This document shows positions 25,624 through 34,924 of a stretch of 64,000 nucleotides of DNA, piece after piece (the first letter of the stretch is position 1; every line of letters starts with the position of its first letter). This DNA comes from Terriglobia bacterium (GTDB lineage: Bacteria; Acidobacteriota; Terriglobia; Terriglobales; Acidobacteriaceae): NCBI GenBank assembly GCA_020073385.1, contig JAIQFH010000010.1, forward strand, positions 62,001-126,000, given 5' to 3'. The translations under genes and the position numbers were made by a program. The notes beneath the pieces are model-generated. The model worked only from the letters and a program-made list of their open reading frames with translations, ran no database searches and had not been told where the DNA came from.

Positions 25624-28113
25624 CTATTTCGGACTCTTCGTCTCCGCGTTGGCGGCGTTTGCGGCAAGCACATAAGAAGTGACCGTGTCGACGACGTACT
25701 CATTCTCATACCAGAGAAATGGCCATCCTTCCTTTAGCTCCGGGAAATCGGGTTGGATGATGACGACTCCCGGAATGATCCCCCCTGGAATAAACGTGTA
25801 GTCCGCCCGGTTATTTCCGTACGCTATCAGCTTCGACTGTGCACCAACTCCTGAAACGTACGACACGTTCGAGGCTGGATGGCGACCCAGCACGTAGTCA
25901 AGGGCGCGCAGCGTGTGTTCCGGTCCAATCACCTCAGGAAATGTGCGGTGTAGAAGGTACATCTCTGTGGCGAACTGGGTCACAGCTCCAGAGCCTCCCC
26001 ATGTTCCCGTGGCGATCGGGACACCATAGGGATTCTGTGCGAGCATCTGATCAAGTCTGGGTTTGAAAGCGGCCAATCCCTCCGCGATGTCCCGCTTGAA
26101 CTGATCGTCCATCAATGGAATGGCGCGGGAGGCTGTTCCGCCCAGAAACACGAACCTCTCTTTGATCACCGGGACCAATTCTTTGAGGCGCTGCCGATAG
26201 ACATCGCCGCCGTGAGTCGACATCAGCAATTCCACCGCGGCTTCAATTTCCGCATGTTGCAGATTGCTCCCCGTGGTATTGAAGTATTGAAACAAGGCGG
26301 GCGGTTGCTTGTGCTCTTCGGCCCAAACCTTCTCCGCGATTTGTAGACATTCATCCGCCATCTTGTCGTCGAATCCGCGAAGCACCCTGCTGGCGGCGGC
26401 CAGCGCACCAACCTCGTCGTAGCTCAGCGCCGTAGTGTGGGTGGTGAAAGCCCAACGATCGTCTGGCACACCCGAGGAGATGCCATCGGTTTCCAGCCGT
26501 CCCATGCGTTCCGAATAGATTCGGCCATCCGTCTTGGACGCCGCATCTCCCAGATATGTGTACTCTTCAAGGGTCGGTTCAATGATTCCCGGGATGGCAT
26601 GGCCGACCGCATGATGCTCCGCCAACAGCAAAAGGACGCCGTGTCGAATCTGCTGAACGATGTCGTGCACGCCATCCGGCTTTCGCATTTGCACTTCCCG
26701 AGCCGCCTCGTCCACCGAAGTGTCGTCTGAGGTGACACCGAATTCCTCCTTCGCCGTAACCAGGTCCAGAATCACTCGTGTCTGGGTCTGCGTGCGAAGA
26801 TCGAAATCGCCGGCATCGTACCACCCACCTACATTCACGCCGGGGATGTGCTGTCCCGGATTGAAAGGCGAGTCGGTTGTCGGTCCCTGTTTATAGCCAT
26901 CGAAATGGGTATCGTTCACCGGCGCCTGGCGTGCATCGTCAAGGTGCGACGCACCGTGCCACGTGCGATATCCTTCCCGCACTCTGACGTGATCCATCTG
27001 TTCAGGCAAGTACGTATTGAGCGACAGGTTCCATATCCCGTCGTAAACATTGGGAGTAATGCGGAAGGGCCCGGTTCTCTGGCCCGCGTACTCGATCGTG
27101 TAAATGCCGGGCACATGGACTGCTGAGAAATCGAAGTCGGCATATTCGTATCGCGTCCACTTGCCCCATTTTCGGACCTGTCCGTTAAACGCTTCCGACC
27201 ATTCTCCTTCAGGCGTCATCCTCAACACGCGAGCAGTTTTTGGAGCATCGAAGAGTGGATCGAGTTCGATCACCGCAACCTTCTCGCGCTCGGGCGTGTA
27301 GCCAACCTGGTTGTAGCCGACAACGGGAGGGCGGATCCATCCCGAGATCACATTGGGCTTGACGTGCCAGACCACTACATCCCCGGTTCTTCCCGGAGGA
27401 ATAAGAGTCCGCACGACGAACCATCCATTTTGCGCCTGGTTGCGCCCATCGAATAGAAGCAGTGGACCGCTCTCCGAACGAATCGCTACTCGGGTCGAAG
27501 GATCGTCGGGAGAGAGAATGAAATTGTCACCCTGAGCCAGCGGCATAGGCTCAATCTTGGAATCCGCCGTTCGTTCCATCGGGCCGTATGGGTGGCGGGG
27601 GAAAATCCCGGCCGTGTTACCTGCGAGGTAAGATTTTCCAAAATAAAGGCTGGGCAGGAATTCGAGGTTCAGCCCGGCTTTGCCAGCAACTGAGTCTGGA
27701 ATTGGGTGATCGAGTTGAACGGCCAAACGAAATCCTCCAGCTTCGGGCCGGACGTCGATGCGATAAGAGAAACCCTGATCTGGATACTTGCAAAGGGCGG
27801 CGATTTCATCGGGCGCAGGCCCACGCTTGCGGCTCTCGAACTCGGGAATCGCGTCCCACTGCGCCGGCGTAGGAAACAGGCGGACATCGCCGTTGGTCGC
27901 AATGCGCTGGTCTTGCAGAATCACTTCCAGTCCGCTCATCTTTTGGTCCCCAAACACCCGATGATAGGAGTTATGAAACAGCAGCACGCTCAAGCCGTGA
28001 GTTTCAAGCACATCTTGCGAGGTCAGGTGAAGATCCGCCTGCGGCCACACTGGGATGGTGGCGCTCTGCACAAAGCAAATGACACAAAGCGCAAGAACTG
28101 ACATTCGGATCAT
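25624..28113 (-). CDS. Glycoside hydrolase family 9 enzyme with Ig-like N-domain, exported
   Basis: 829 residues with a signal peptide (SVLALCVICFVQSATIPVWP). The first ~260 residues are a beta-rich region of unknown class. From ~265 (YNQVGYTPEREKVAVIE) comes the cellulase Ig-like domain, then the (alpha/alpha)6 GH9 domain from ~360. Catalytic marks: GGWYDAGDFD (~430) with the base Asp, LGRHPASNVSYVSGVG (~735) and YENEYVVDTVTSYVLAAN near the end, with the acid Glu in NEYVVD, where typical enzymes have NEVAIDYNA. Likely an exo- or endo-beta-glucanase/glucosaminidase-type enzyme. GAGGGGA lies before the start. Followed (upstream) by a second glycosidase gene in the same direction, 41 bases apart. 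Confidence 0.85.
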   Translation of the reverse strand: MIRMSVLALCVICFVQSATIPVWPQADLHLTSQDVLETHGLSVLLFHNSYHRVFGDQKMSGLEVILQDQRIATNGDVRLFPTPAQWDAIPEFESRKRGPAPDEIAALCKYPDQGFSYRIDVRPEAGGFRLAVQLDHPIPDSVAGKAGLNLEFLPSLYFGKSYLAGNTAGIFPRHPYGPMERTADSKIEPMPLAQGDNFILSPDDPSTRVAIRSESGPLLLFDGRNQAQNGWFVVRTLIPPGRTGDVVVWHVKPNVISGWIRPPVVGYNQVGYTPEREKVAVIELDPLFDAPKTARVLRMTPEGEWSEAFNGQVRKWGKWTRYEYADFDFSAVHVPGIYTIEYAGQRTGPFRITPNVYDGIWNLSLNTYLPEQMDHVRVREGYRTWHGASHLDDARQAPVNDTHFDGYKQGPTTDSPFNPGQHIPGVNVGGWYDAGDFDLRTQTQTRVILDLVTAKEEFGVTSDDTSVDEAAREVQMRKPDGVHDIVQQIRHGVLLLLAEHHAVGHAIPGIIEPTLEEYTYLGDAASKTDGRIYSERMGRLETDGISSGVPDDRWAFTTHTTALSYDEVGALAAASRVLRGFDDKMADECLQIAEKVWAEEHKQPPALFQYFNTTGSNLQHAEIEAAVELLMSTHGGDVYRQRLKELVPVIKERFVFLGGTASRAIPLMDDQFKRDIAEGLAAFKPRLDQMLAQNPYGVPIATGTWGGSGAVTQFATEMYLLHRTFPEVIGPEHTLRALDYVLGRHPASNVSYVSGVGAQSKLIAYGNNRADYTFIPGGIIPGVVIIQPDFPELKEGWPFLWYENEYVVDTVTSYVLAANAANAETKSPK

Positions 28114-28154
28114 CGGGTCCCCTCTCTTTGTGAAAACCTAGTCAATGCAGACTT

Positions 28155-29957
28155 CTAGGAACTGGGCACACGCACAATGTTCGAGGTGGCCGAGTCACCG
28201 TTGGCATTCGTCGCCCGCACTCGGTAGGACACTCTCTGACCCAACTTTACTTGCGAGTCCGAGTATTGCGTCGCGGAGGCAGGCAACTCCACGATCCGCT
28301 GCCACGCTCCTCGTGCCGCTGAATCCTGGCGCCGCTCAACCACAACGTGCTCCGGGTTTCCTCCATGGACTTCCCAGCCAAGGTTCACTCCGCTCTCGGT
28401 TGAAACCGCCGTCAGCGAACTCGGCGCTTCGGGGAGGACTGGCCAGTCGAAGTAGTCGGCATCAGCGATTGCTAGGATACTGTCGGTGACCGGAAGCATC
28501 TCCAGTGTGTCGGTTGTTCCGCTCTTCCAACTGAGCGGACGAATGTCTCCAGAGACCGCGTCGATCAGCACTGGATGCTGAATGCCGGAATTCTTCAATG
28601 TTAGAGTCGCGTAGAAAGGAGGAAAAGAATTTCCTGGTGCGCTGTGCGCGGCGATCCAATAGGCCACGATCGACTTCCCGGTTTTCGATCGAAAGCCGTA
28701 GCTCAGGAAAGGAAATCCGCTCTGGCGGCGGATCGCGGGTATGTCGTTGCTGGAAATCTCGATCGTGGAGTCCAGCTTCGTATCCGAAAACAGCGCGTTC
28801 GTGTTCTGCAAAGCATAGAACACGGGGCGCGGCGTGAAGTCGTACTCGTGATTGGTCAGTCCGTGGACGATCCCGAAGTCGTCAAATTCATTTCCGTCGG
28901 TGCCCGCAGCCAGAAGCCATACAAATGTCTTCACGCCCGCGGCATGGTTGTAGATCAATCCCCGTGTTACATACTTCGCCTGCACGGATTCGTCCGAACC
29001 TGTCCATGAAGGGATCGAGTTGAACTCGTCGTCGAAGAATGGAATGCCCGCCTTGATCCCCGGATAATGATTCACCAGATCCCGGAGCGCACTCGGCGAC
29101 TCGTTGAGATAGGCACCGTAATCCATCGTCTCCGGATTCATATTCTGTCCGTAGCCCGGATAAGTGTGATAGGCGTAGACGTCAATCCCGTCGGCACACT
29201 TGCAGGTATTCAGAGCACGCTGTGTGAAATCGCGTGATGGGTTCGCCTGCCCGCCGTAAATCACCCTTGCTCCGGGCGTCTTGTGCACAGTACCGACAAA
29301 CGAAGTCAGCAGATGACCGTACTGCTCGGGATTGCCCCAAGGATTCCAGTACCCGATGTCCTGTTCGTTCCACAACGCCCAGTAGTGAATTCGATCCTTG
29401 AAGTGATCGACCATCCAACCAACGTACTTGTTGAATGCTGTTGTCTGCTCGGGCGTGAGCGGCGGCCAATAAATCGAGTACATGCTGCGATCATCGTTGT
29501 GGAACGAACCCGGCTCGGGAACGCTGAGGTCGGGCAACTTGCCGCTGTGCGCCGTGTACATCTGATTGCCATACAGCAACTGCACCTGCACATCCATCCC
29601 GTTGTCGATCAAAGAATCGACCGTGTCTTCCAGCAGCGGCGAGGCTGCATAGACACCACGCTTCTGCTCAATCCAATCCCAACTCGTGTAGTCGGAACTG
29701 TTCTCGTACTGCCCGATGCGGATCCACTTGAACCCTGCATCGAACATACGCGTCCACCACCATCGGTTCCACGGCAGATAGGGATCGCGCGGCAAATCGG
29801 AGTTGATGCCGAAACCATCTTGAATCTGCGAGGTTCGCTTGGGTGGGACTTTCTCAGGGAGCGTTCGCGTTACTTGAGGAAAGGAAGAACCTTCCAGGAA
29901 GACGGTGAACAGAAGGACCACGAAAAAGATGGTACGGCCTTTGTGATGACCGATCAT
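28155..29957 (-). CDS. Exported glycoside hydrolase (GH39/GH5-clan) with C-terminal Fn3 domain
   Basis: 600 residues from ATG 29957, selected because GAGGAGAG stands 5-12 bases upstream; an earlier ATG at 29975 exists. Signal peptide: RTIFFVVLLFTVFLEGSS. The (beta/alpha)8 clan-A domain includes FKWIRIGQYEN, VQVQLLYGNQ, the acid/base Glu in YWALWNEQD (~200) and the nucleophile Glu in PFFDDEFNS (~325). A beta domain follows, and residues ~510-600 form a fibronectin type III domain (PEAPSSLTAVSTESGVNLGWEV ... SYRVRATNANGDS). Substrate is unknown; beta-xylosidase-like GH39 and related families are the closest pattern. Probably co-transcribed with the GH9 gene. Confidence 0.75.
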   Translation of the reverse strand: MIGHHKGRTIFFVVLLFTVFLEGSSFPQVTRTLPEKVPPKRTSQIQDGFGINSDLPRDPYLPWNRWWWTRMFDAGFKWIRIGQYENSSDYTSWDWIEQKRGVYAASPLLEDTVDSLIDNGMDVQVQLLYGNQMYTAHSGKLPDLSVPEPGSFHNDDRSMYSIYWPPLTPEQTTAFNKYVGWMVDHFKDRIHYWALWNEQDIGYWNPWGNPEQYGHLLTSFVGTVHKTPGARVIYGGQANPSRDFTQRALNTCKCADGIDVYAYHTYPGYGQNMNPETMDYGAYLNESPSALRDLVNHYPGIKAGIPFFDDEFNSIPSWTGSDESVQAKYVTRGLIYNHAAGVKTFVWLLAAGTDGNEFDDFGIVHGLTNHEYDFTPRPVFYALQNTNALFSDTKLDSTIEISSNDIPAIRRQSGFPFLSYGFRSKTGKSIVAYWIAAHSAPGNSFPPFYATLTLKNSGIQHPVLIDAVSGDIRPLSWKSGTTDTLEMLPVTDSILAIADADYFDWPVLPEAPSSLTAVSTESGVNLGWEVHGGNPEHVVVERRQDSAARGAWQRIVELPASATQYSDSQVKLGQRVSYRVRATNANGDSATSNIVRVPSS

Positions 29958-30002
29958 GGACTCTCCTCTACGCACAGGACAAGGCCGCTCTTCTGAACTT
30001 CG

Positions 30003-31268
30003 TCAACGCGCTACCCGCTCGGCAGTGGCCTGCGTTGCATTCGCTGCGATGGCAGGCGCATGGCGCTGTATCTTCCCGATCGCCCCCGCGATCTCGTGTA
30101 TGTCCTGCTCGTCACCCAGCAGCGCAAACTGCGGAATCCAGACTGTCTCCCAAGCTGCCCGTTGTGTATGCGGGAAGCGTTGCTGCAGGAATTCGTGCTT
30201 CTCTGTCGCCTGCGTGCCGCTGAGGCACTTGCGATATTCTCCGCTGCGGAAGCAATCCAGTTCGTGCAGCGGCGGATAGCTCGCCTGTGTCGGAATGCCT
30301 TCAGCATTCAACGCAGCGATGAAATTCTCAGTCGAGATCCCCGCAAATTGTTTGGCATCGACATGAAAGATGTATGCGTACTGGCCGTTGCGCGTGCAGC
30401 GCGGATCGCACTTCTGCGGCGTGATCCCCGGGATCTTCGCGAACAGTTTGTCGAGTAAACGACTGTTGCGGTGGCGGTGCAGAGTCTGCTCTTCCAGTCG
30501 GCCGAGTTGCACCTTCAGAACCGCTCCCTGCCATTCGCTGAGCCGGTAATTCGATCCATAGATGAAGTGGCTGTAGAACCATTCGCCCGGCATGCGTCCG
30601 CAGTCGTGCACGGAGCGGGCCTGGCGCTCGAACGGGTCGTCATTCGAAATAATGATTCCGCCCTCGCCTGCGGTCATCAGCTTGCTCGACTGGAAGCTAA
30701 ACGTGCCCGCCTTGCCAAATGTGCCGATCTTTTTCCCTCGCCACTCGCTGCCATGCGCGTGCGCCGAATCTTCGATGAGGTGAAGGCCCTTTTTCTGAGC
30801 AAGCGAGGCTAAGCGATCCAGATCCACAGGATGCCCACCCATGTGTACAGCAATGATGGCTTTCGTGCGGGGAGTAATAGCCGCTTCCGTCAATTCTGGA
30901 TCCAGGCAGTAAGTGTCAGGATCGACATCCACCAAAACCGGCAAAGCATTGGCAAAGAGAACAGCGCTGGCGGTTGCGATAAACGTGAAATCGGGCACGA
31001 TCACCTCATCGCCCGGCCCGATGTCCAGCGCGGCCATGGTCACTTCCAGTGCGGCCGTCCCATTCGTGACAGCAATTCCGTGACGCGCGCCATGGTATTC
31101 GGCAAACGCCTTTTCAAACTCCAGTGTCTTGGTGCCTGGCGTGCGCCACCAGACGCGGCTTTCGAGAACTTCATTGAGGGCTCTGCGCTCATTGTCGTCG
31201 TACTGCGGCCACAGGGGAAACGGCTTCTGTTTCGTCTTGCTACCGCCAAACAGCGCGAGTTCAGCCAT
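30003..31268 (-). CDS. DegT/DnrJ/EryC1/StrS family aminotransferase
   Basis: 421 residues from ATG 31268 (AAGGAGAGCCC upstream); the frame opens 11 codons earlier without a ribosome site. PLP-dependent type I fold: VTNGTAALEVTM (~75), GDEVIVPDFTFIATASA, EDSAHAHGSEW (~175), and the PLP lysine at about 195 in SSKLMTAGEGG. Family members aminate keto-sugars on nucleotide carriers or act as sugar dehydratases; 3-amino-5-hydroxybenzoate synthase-type enzymes are also members. No sugar-nucleotide genes adjoin it. It lies 45 bases upstream of the GH39-like gene in the same direction and diverges from the polyamine-type operon at 31544. Confidence 0.85.
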   Translation of the reverse strand: MAELALFGGSKTKQKPFPLWPQYDDNERRALNEVLESRVWWRTPGTKTLEFEKAFAEYHGARHGIAVTNGTAALEVTMAALDIGPGDEVIVPDFTFIATASAVLFANALPVLVDVDPDTYCLDPELTEAAITPRTKAIIAVHMGGHPVDLDRLASLAQKKGLHLIEDSAHAHGSEWRGKKIGTFGKAGTFSFQSSKLMTAGEGGIIISNDDPFERQARSVHDCGRMPGEWFYSHFIYGSNYRLSEWQGAVLKVQLGRLEEQTLHRHRNSRLLDKLFAKIPGITPQKCDPRCTRNGQYAYIFHVDAKQFAGISTENFIAALNAEGIPTQASYPPLHELDCFRSGEYRKCLSGTQATEKHEFLQQRFPHTQRAAWETVWIPQFALLGDEQDIHEIAGAIGKIQRHAPAIAANATQATAERVAR

Positions 31269-31459
31269 GGGCTCTCCTTGAGCGAACTTTGTGGCAGTCA
31301 AGTAAGGTACCGCAAAAGCATGGAACAGTCATCGGCTTCGACCGACAACATAGCGGCCAACCGAACCAGATGCCTATGACTGCGGTCACAATATCCAACA
31401 AACCTCTGATCGGCGTCGCGATCTGCAATATTCCCTACGCGGGCTGCAAACCGGCTGTG

Positions 31460-31488
31460 TTGACACAGGCGGATGTAGACCTTAGCAT
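31460..31488 (+). promoter_or_regulatory. Promoter of the SPFH-speD-DUF4178-DUF350 operon
   Basis: TTGACA (31460-31465), exactly 17 bases, TAGCAT (31483-31488), in the 275-base divergent gap after the DegT gene. A start near 31495 leaves a ~50-base leader before the SPFH ATG. The -35 is a perfect consensus. Confidence 0.55.
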
Positions 31489-31543
31489 CCCTTTCTCGGC
31501 TGTTTGCCGCCGATTCCGTAAGGCTGGGGAAGCGAGTCAACCA

Positions 31544-32557
31544 ATGAGTCTACGAGATTTCCTGTCGAAGCAGTTCATCGATGTTATTGAATGGGTTGAG
31601 CCCGAGGACGGGATCCTTGCTTATCAGTACCCGATGCAGGACCGCGAGATCCAGAACGGCGGTAAGCTCACCGTGCGAGAATCGCAGGCAGCAGTATTTG
31701 TGAATGAGGGCAAGGTCGCCGACGCTTTCATGCCGGGCTTGTACACGCTCACCACGCAGACGCTGCCCATTCTGACCTACCTGCAAAACTGGGATAAAGC
31801 TTTCAAGTCTCCATTCAAATCGGATGTCTACTTTTTCTCGACGCGGCTGCAGACGAATCAACACTGGGGAACGCAGAACCCGATTACGATTCGCGACAAG
31901 GAATTCGGGGCCGTACGCTTGCGGGCATTCGGCATCTACAGCTACCACCTGATGAACCCGAAAGACTTCTATAGCAAGGTCAGCGGCACGCGCGACGTCT
32001 ACCGCGTCGAGGATCTTGAGGGACAACTGCGCAACACCATCGTGGGCCGAATCACTGACACATTCGCCAGCAGCAATGTCCCTTTCCTGGACATGGCCGC
32101 GAATCAGGTCGCGCTCTCCGAGAAGATCGCCGCTCAATTGAAGCCTGCGTTCACGGATCTCGGCCTTGCCCTTGACAGCTTCGTCGTCGAGAACCTTTCG
32201 CTTCCCGATGAGTTGCAGAAGGTACTGGATCAGCGCATCAGCATGAACATGGTCGGCGACATGGGACGGTACACGCAGTACCAGGTCGCTCAATCCATCC
32301 CAATTGCCGCCGCCAATGAAGGCGGAGGAGCTGCCGGGATCGGCGCAGGCCTGGGAGCAGGCGTCGCGATGGGTCAGGCCATGATGGATGCGGTGAAAAA
32401 GGCTTCTGCGCCGAGCGGAGAAGCGTCACCTGCCTCCGGCGGGACGGCCACCGGAGCGGCCGCCGTGGGTACGGAAACGAAGTTCTGCCTCAACTGCGGC
32501 AAACCGATTCCCAGGATTGCGAAATTCTGTCCGGCATGCGGACAGGCTCAGCAATAG
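31544..32557 (+). CDS. SPFH-domain protein with C-terminal zinc ribbon
   Basis: 337 residues from ATG 31544 (MSLRDFLSKQFIDVIEW, the usual start in this family). Residues ~1-245 form an SPFH/band-7-type domain of the YdjI/virion-core-like group: GILAYQYPMQDREIQNG, GVYTL-like PGLYTLTTQTLP, VRLRAFGIYSYHL, and the helix LQKVLDQRISMNMVGD. A Gly/Ala-rich linker (GGGAAGIGAGLGAGVAMG) leads to a zinc ribbon with CLNCGKPIP...CPACGQ (316-334). SPFH proteins scaffold membrane microdomains. First gene of a tightly packed set with speD, DUF4178, DUF350, a membrane aminopropyltransferase and an amine oxidase; the next start is 12 bases after its stop. Confidence 0.85.
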   Translation: MSLRDFLSKQFIDVIEWVEPEDGILAYQYPMQDREIQNGGKLTVRESQAAVFVNEGKVADAFMPGLYTLTTQTLPILTYLQNWDKAFKSPFKSDVYFFSTRLQTNQHWGTQNPITIRDKEFGAVRLRAFGIYSYHLMNPKDFYSKVSGTRDVYRVEDLEGQLRNTIVGRITDTFASSNVPFLDMAANQVALSEKIAAQLKPAFTDLGLALDSFVVENLSLPDELQKVLDQRISMNMVGDMGRYTQYQVAQSIPIAAANEGGGAAGIGAGLGAGVAMGQAMMDAVKKASAPSGEASPASGGTATGAAAVGTETKFCLNCGKPIPRIAKFCPACGQAQQ

Positions 32558-32568
32558 TCCCAGACGCC

Positions 32569-32973
32569 ATGAGCGGAATCGAATGGGTCATTGACGCGCA
32601 CGGCTGCTCGGCTGAGTCGCTGAGCAGTCCCGCGCTTCTCGGCGAGTTGTTCCAGCGGATCGTTTCCGCGATGCACCTGCGCCCAATCGGTCCGACACAG
32701 TGGCATCAGTTTCCGAACACCGGCGGGATTACCGGACTCTGTTTGCTCGCTGAGTCTCATCTTGCGTGCCATACCTTCCCTGAGTTTGGTTCTCTCTGTC
32801 TCAACGTCTTTTGCTGCGTGCCGCGCGAAGCCTGGGAGTTCGAACTCGCTCTGAAAGCCATGTTTGGTGCCACTTCGGTCAGCGTGCGCACGGTGACAAG
32901 ATCGTACTGCGCGGAAGACGGCGCAAACCTGGCGGGCTCCAGAAAAATCTTGCCGCTGGAGAGTCGCAGATGA
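32569..32973 (+). CDS. speD: S-adenosylmethionine decarboxylase proenzyme
   Basis: 134 residues from ATG 32569 (MSGIEWVIDAHGC). It matches the prokaryotic SpeD class: AESHLACHTFPE (61-72), where self-cleavage before Ser63 creates the pyruvoyl group, His68, and a cysteine pair at 82-83 in the place of the conserved catalytic Cys. The product, decarboxylated S-adenosylmethionine, is the aminopropyl donor for spermidine synthase-type enzymes, one of which is encoded five genes downstream. The stop overlaps the next start as ATGA. Its placement amid SPFH, DUF4178 and DUF350 genes instead of with speE/speB suggests a dedicated rather than housekeeping enzyme. Confidence 0.85.
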   Translation: MSGIEWVIDAHGCSAESLSSPALLGELFQRIVSAMHLRPIGPTQWHQFPNTGGITGLCLLAESHLACHTFPEFGSLCLNVFCCVPREAWEFELALKAMFGATSVSVRTVTRSYCAEDGANLAGSRKILPLESRR

Positions 32974-33596
32974 CTCAGCCGGCCGCGAATTGCCCCAACT
33001 GTGGAGCCAAGATCGTCTTTCGTTGGTCAAGCAGCGTTCAGACTGTCTGCGAATACTGCAAATCCATCCTCGTCCGCACTGATGTGGACTTGAAGAAAGT
33101 CGGCCAGGTCGCGGACCTTCCACCGAATAGTTCTCCGATTCAGATCGGGACCGAAGGCGTATACAACCATCGCCCATTTGTTGCCGTCGGCAGGATCATT
33201 TACGAGTACGACCAGGGAACGTGGAATGAATGGCATCTTGTCCTGAACAACGGCAGCGCCTGGCTCTCGGATGCGCAGGACGACTACGTCGTCACCTTCG
33301 CTGCGCCTGGGCGCAAGCTGCCGCAATCGGCCGAGGTCGGCCAGCGATACGTTTGGGACAACGAATCCTACGCGGTCAGCACCGTCACCAAGGCGCACTA
33401 CCGCGGCGTTGAAGGAGAGTTGCCCTTCCAATACTGGGACAAAGAAGATGTCGTGTTCATCGACCTGATGTCGGAACACGGGAAATTCGCGACGCTCGAC
33501 TACAGCGACGAAGCTCCGGTTCTATACCTCGGTGAATCGGTCGAGTTTGAAGATTTGAAGCTCAAGAATCTGCGCAGTTTCGAGGGGTGGCAATGA
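32970..33596 (+). CDS. DUF4178 protein with N-terminal zinc ribbon
   Basis: 208 residues; ATG 32970 overlaps the speD stop by four bases. An N-terminal zinc-ribbon (CPNCGAKI ... CEYCKS, residues 8-33) is followed by a linker and one DUF4178 domain: IQIGTEGVYNHRPFVAVGRIIYEY, WNEWHLVLNNGSAWLSDAQDDY, AEVGQRYVWDNESYAV, ELPFQYWDKEDVVFIDL. The domain is beta-rich and of unknown function. No membrane segment. It has a longer, membrane-anchored paralogue directly downstream, which starts inside its stop codon (ATGA). Probably a soluble component of the SPFH/aminopropyl system. Confidence 0.8.
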   Translation: MTQPAANCPNCGAKIVFRWSSSVQTVCEYCKSILVRTDVDLKKVGQVADLPPNSSPIQIGTEGVYNHRPFVAVGRIIYEYDQGTWNEWHLVLNNGSAWLSDAQDDYVVTFAAPGRKLPQSAEVGQRYVWDNESYAVSTVTKAHYRGVEGELPFQYWDKEDVVFIDLMSEHGKFATLDYSDEAPVLYLGESVEFEDLKLKNLRSFEGWQ

Positions 33597-34924
33597 GCGC
33601 CGGAGTCCCCAATCCGCCGTCCACGCCGCACGTGAAGGCGATGAACTGCCCGGGCTGCGGCGCCGCGCTCAGCCTGCGCTCGTTTACGCAGGCAGTCACG
33701 GTCGTTTGCGACTCCTGCCATTCCATCCTTGATGCGCAAGATCCTCAACTGAAGATTCTGCAGCAATTCAAGAAGGCCACGGGAGAAGATCCACCGCTGA
33801 TCCCGGTGGGAACTCGCGGCACAATTCGCGGAACCCCGTACGAAGCGGTCGGATTCCAGCGCCGCACTATTCAGGTGGAGGGCATCCCCTACAGTTGGCA
33901 TGAATATGTTCTCTTCAATCCGTATAAAGGCTTCCGCTATCTCACCGAGTACAACGGCCACTGGAATGACACTTCGACCTTGCGCGCTCTGCCCACATTG
34001 AACGCTTTTGCCGGCAACGTAAGGGTGACCTACCTGGGCGAAACCTATCGGCACTTTCAAACAGCACAAGCGTCGACAACGTATGTACTGGGGGAATTCC
34101 CGTGGCAAGTACGCGTGGGCGAAGCCAACGAGGTGACCGATTACGTTTCTCCTCCACGCGTGCTATCGAGCGAGCGATCGGGCAACGAGGTTACCTGGTC
34201 GATGGGCGAGTACATTTCCGGACGCGACATCTGGAGAACTTTTGCGCTGTCCGGCGATCCGCCGGCACCCATAGGCGTCTACGAAAATCAGCCTTCACCC
34301 TTCAGTACCGACACGAAAACGATATGGACGATCTTTGGTGCATTTGCCATTTTTCTCCTGTTAATGATGCTTGGATTCTCCTCCTTCGCCCGCGACGAGC
34401 AGGCCTTTCAAGGGGCCTACATCTTCGACACGAACGCTCGCGGCGAGACCTCGTTCGTCACCGACCCGTTCGAGTTGAAGGGACGTATATCGACTCTCGA
34501 ACTGTCCACTAGCACGAATGTCGACAACAACTGGATCTATCTGAACTATGCACTTATCAATCAGGATACCGGACAGGCTTACGATTTTGGCCGGGAAGTC
34601 AGCTACTACCACGGCTATGACTCAGATGGCTCCTGGACGGAAGGCAGCCGCAACGACAGCGTCGCGATTCCCAGCGTGCCGCCCGGAACATACTTTCTTC
34701 GGGTTGAGCCCGAATCCGACTCCGGCCATGGAACGATCCATTACGAGATCACGGCTAAGCGCGATGTTCCACAGTTCAGCTTCTTCGGAATCGCCCTGCT
34801 GGCTCTGCTAGTGCCCGCAGCACTGATCACCTGGCGCTCGATCAATTTCGAACATTTGCGTTGGGCGGAAAGCGACCATGCGCCCATGGAAAGCAGCTCT
34901 GACAGCGGAGGAGATGACGACTGA
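33593..34924 (+). CDS. DUF4178 protein with zinc ribbon and two membrane segments
   Basis: 443 residues; ATG 33593 overlaps the previous stop. Residues ~15-40 hold a zinc ribbon (CPGCGAAL ... CDSCHS), then a DUF4178 region (PVGTRGTIRGTPYEAVGFQRR, YSWHEYVLFNPYKGFRYLTEYNGHW). A transmembrane helix follows at ~243-263 (WTIFGAFAIFLLLMMLGF), an extracytoplasmic beta domain of ~130 residues (IYLNYALINQDTGQAYDFG, VPPGTYFLRVEPE), and a second helix at ~397-418 (FFGIALLALLVPAALITW) before a short acidic tail. Homologous in its first part to the preceding gene, suggesting duplication. The next gene starts at its last base (TGATG). Confidence 0.8.
   Translation: MSAGVPNPPSTPHVKAMNCPGCGAALSLRSFTQAVTVVCDSCHSILDAQDPQLKILQQFKKATGEDPPLIPVGTRGTIRGTPYEAVGFQRRTIQVEGIPYSWHEYVLFNPYKGFRYLTEYNGHWNDTSTLRALPTLNAFAGNVRVTYLGETYRHFQTAQASTTYVLGEFPWQVRVGEANEVTDYVSPPRVLSSERSGNEVTWSMGEYISGRDIWRTFALSGDPPAPIGVYENQPSPFSTDTKTIWTIFGAFAIFLLLMMLGFSSFARDEQAFQGAYIFDTNARGETSFVTDPFELKGRISTLELSTSTNVDNNWIYLNYALINQDTGQAYDFGREVSYYHGYDSDGSWTEGSRNDSVAIPSVPPGTYFLRVEPESDSGHGTIHYEITAKRDVPQFSFFGIALLALLVPAALITWRSINFEHLRWAESDHAPMESSSDSGGDDD

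Noticed and set aside
31289..31543. Longer SPFH protein start (85 extra codons from 31289)
   Set aside because: The extension crosses the consensus promoter at 31460-31488, and homologues start at MSLRDFL.
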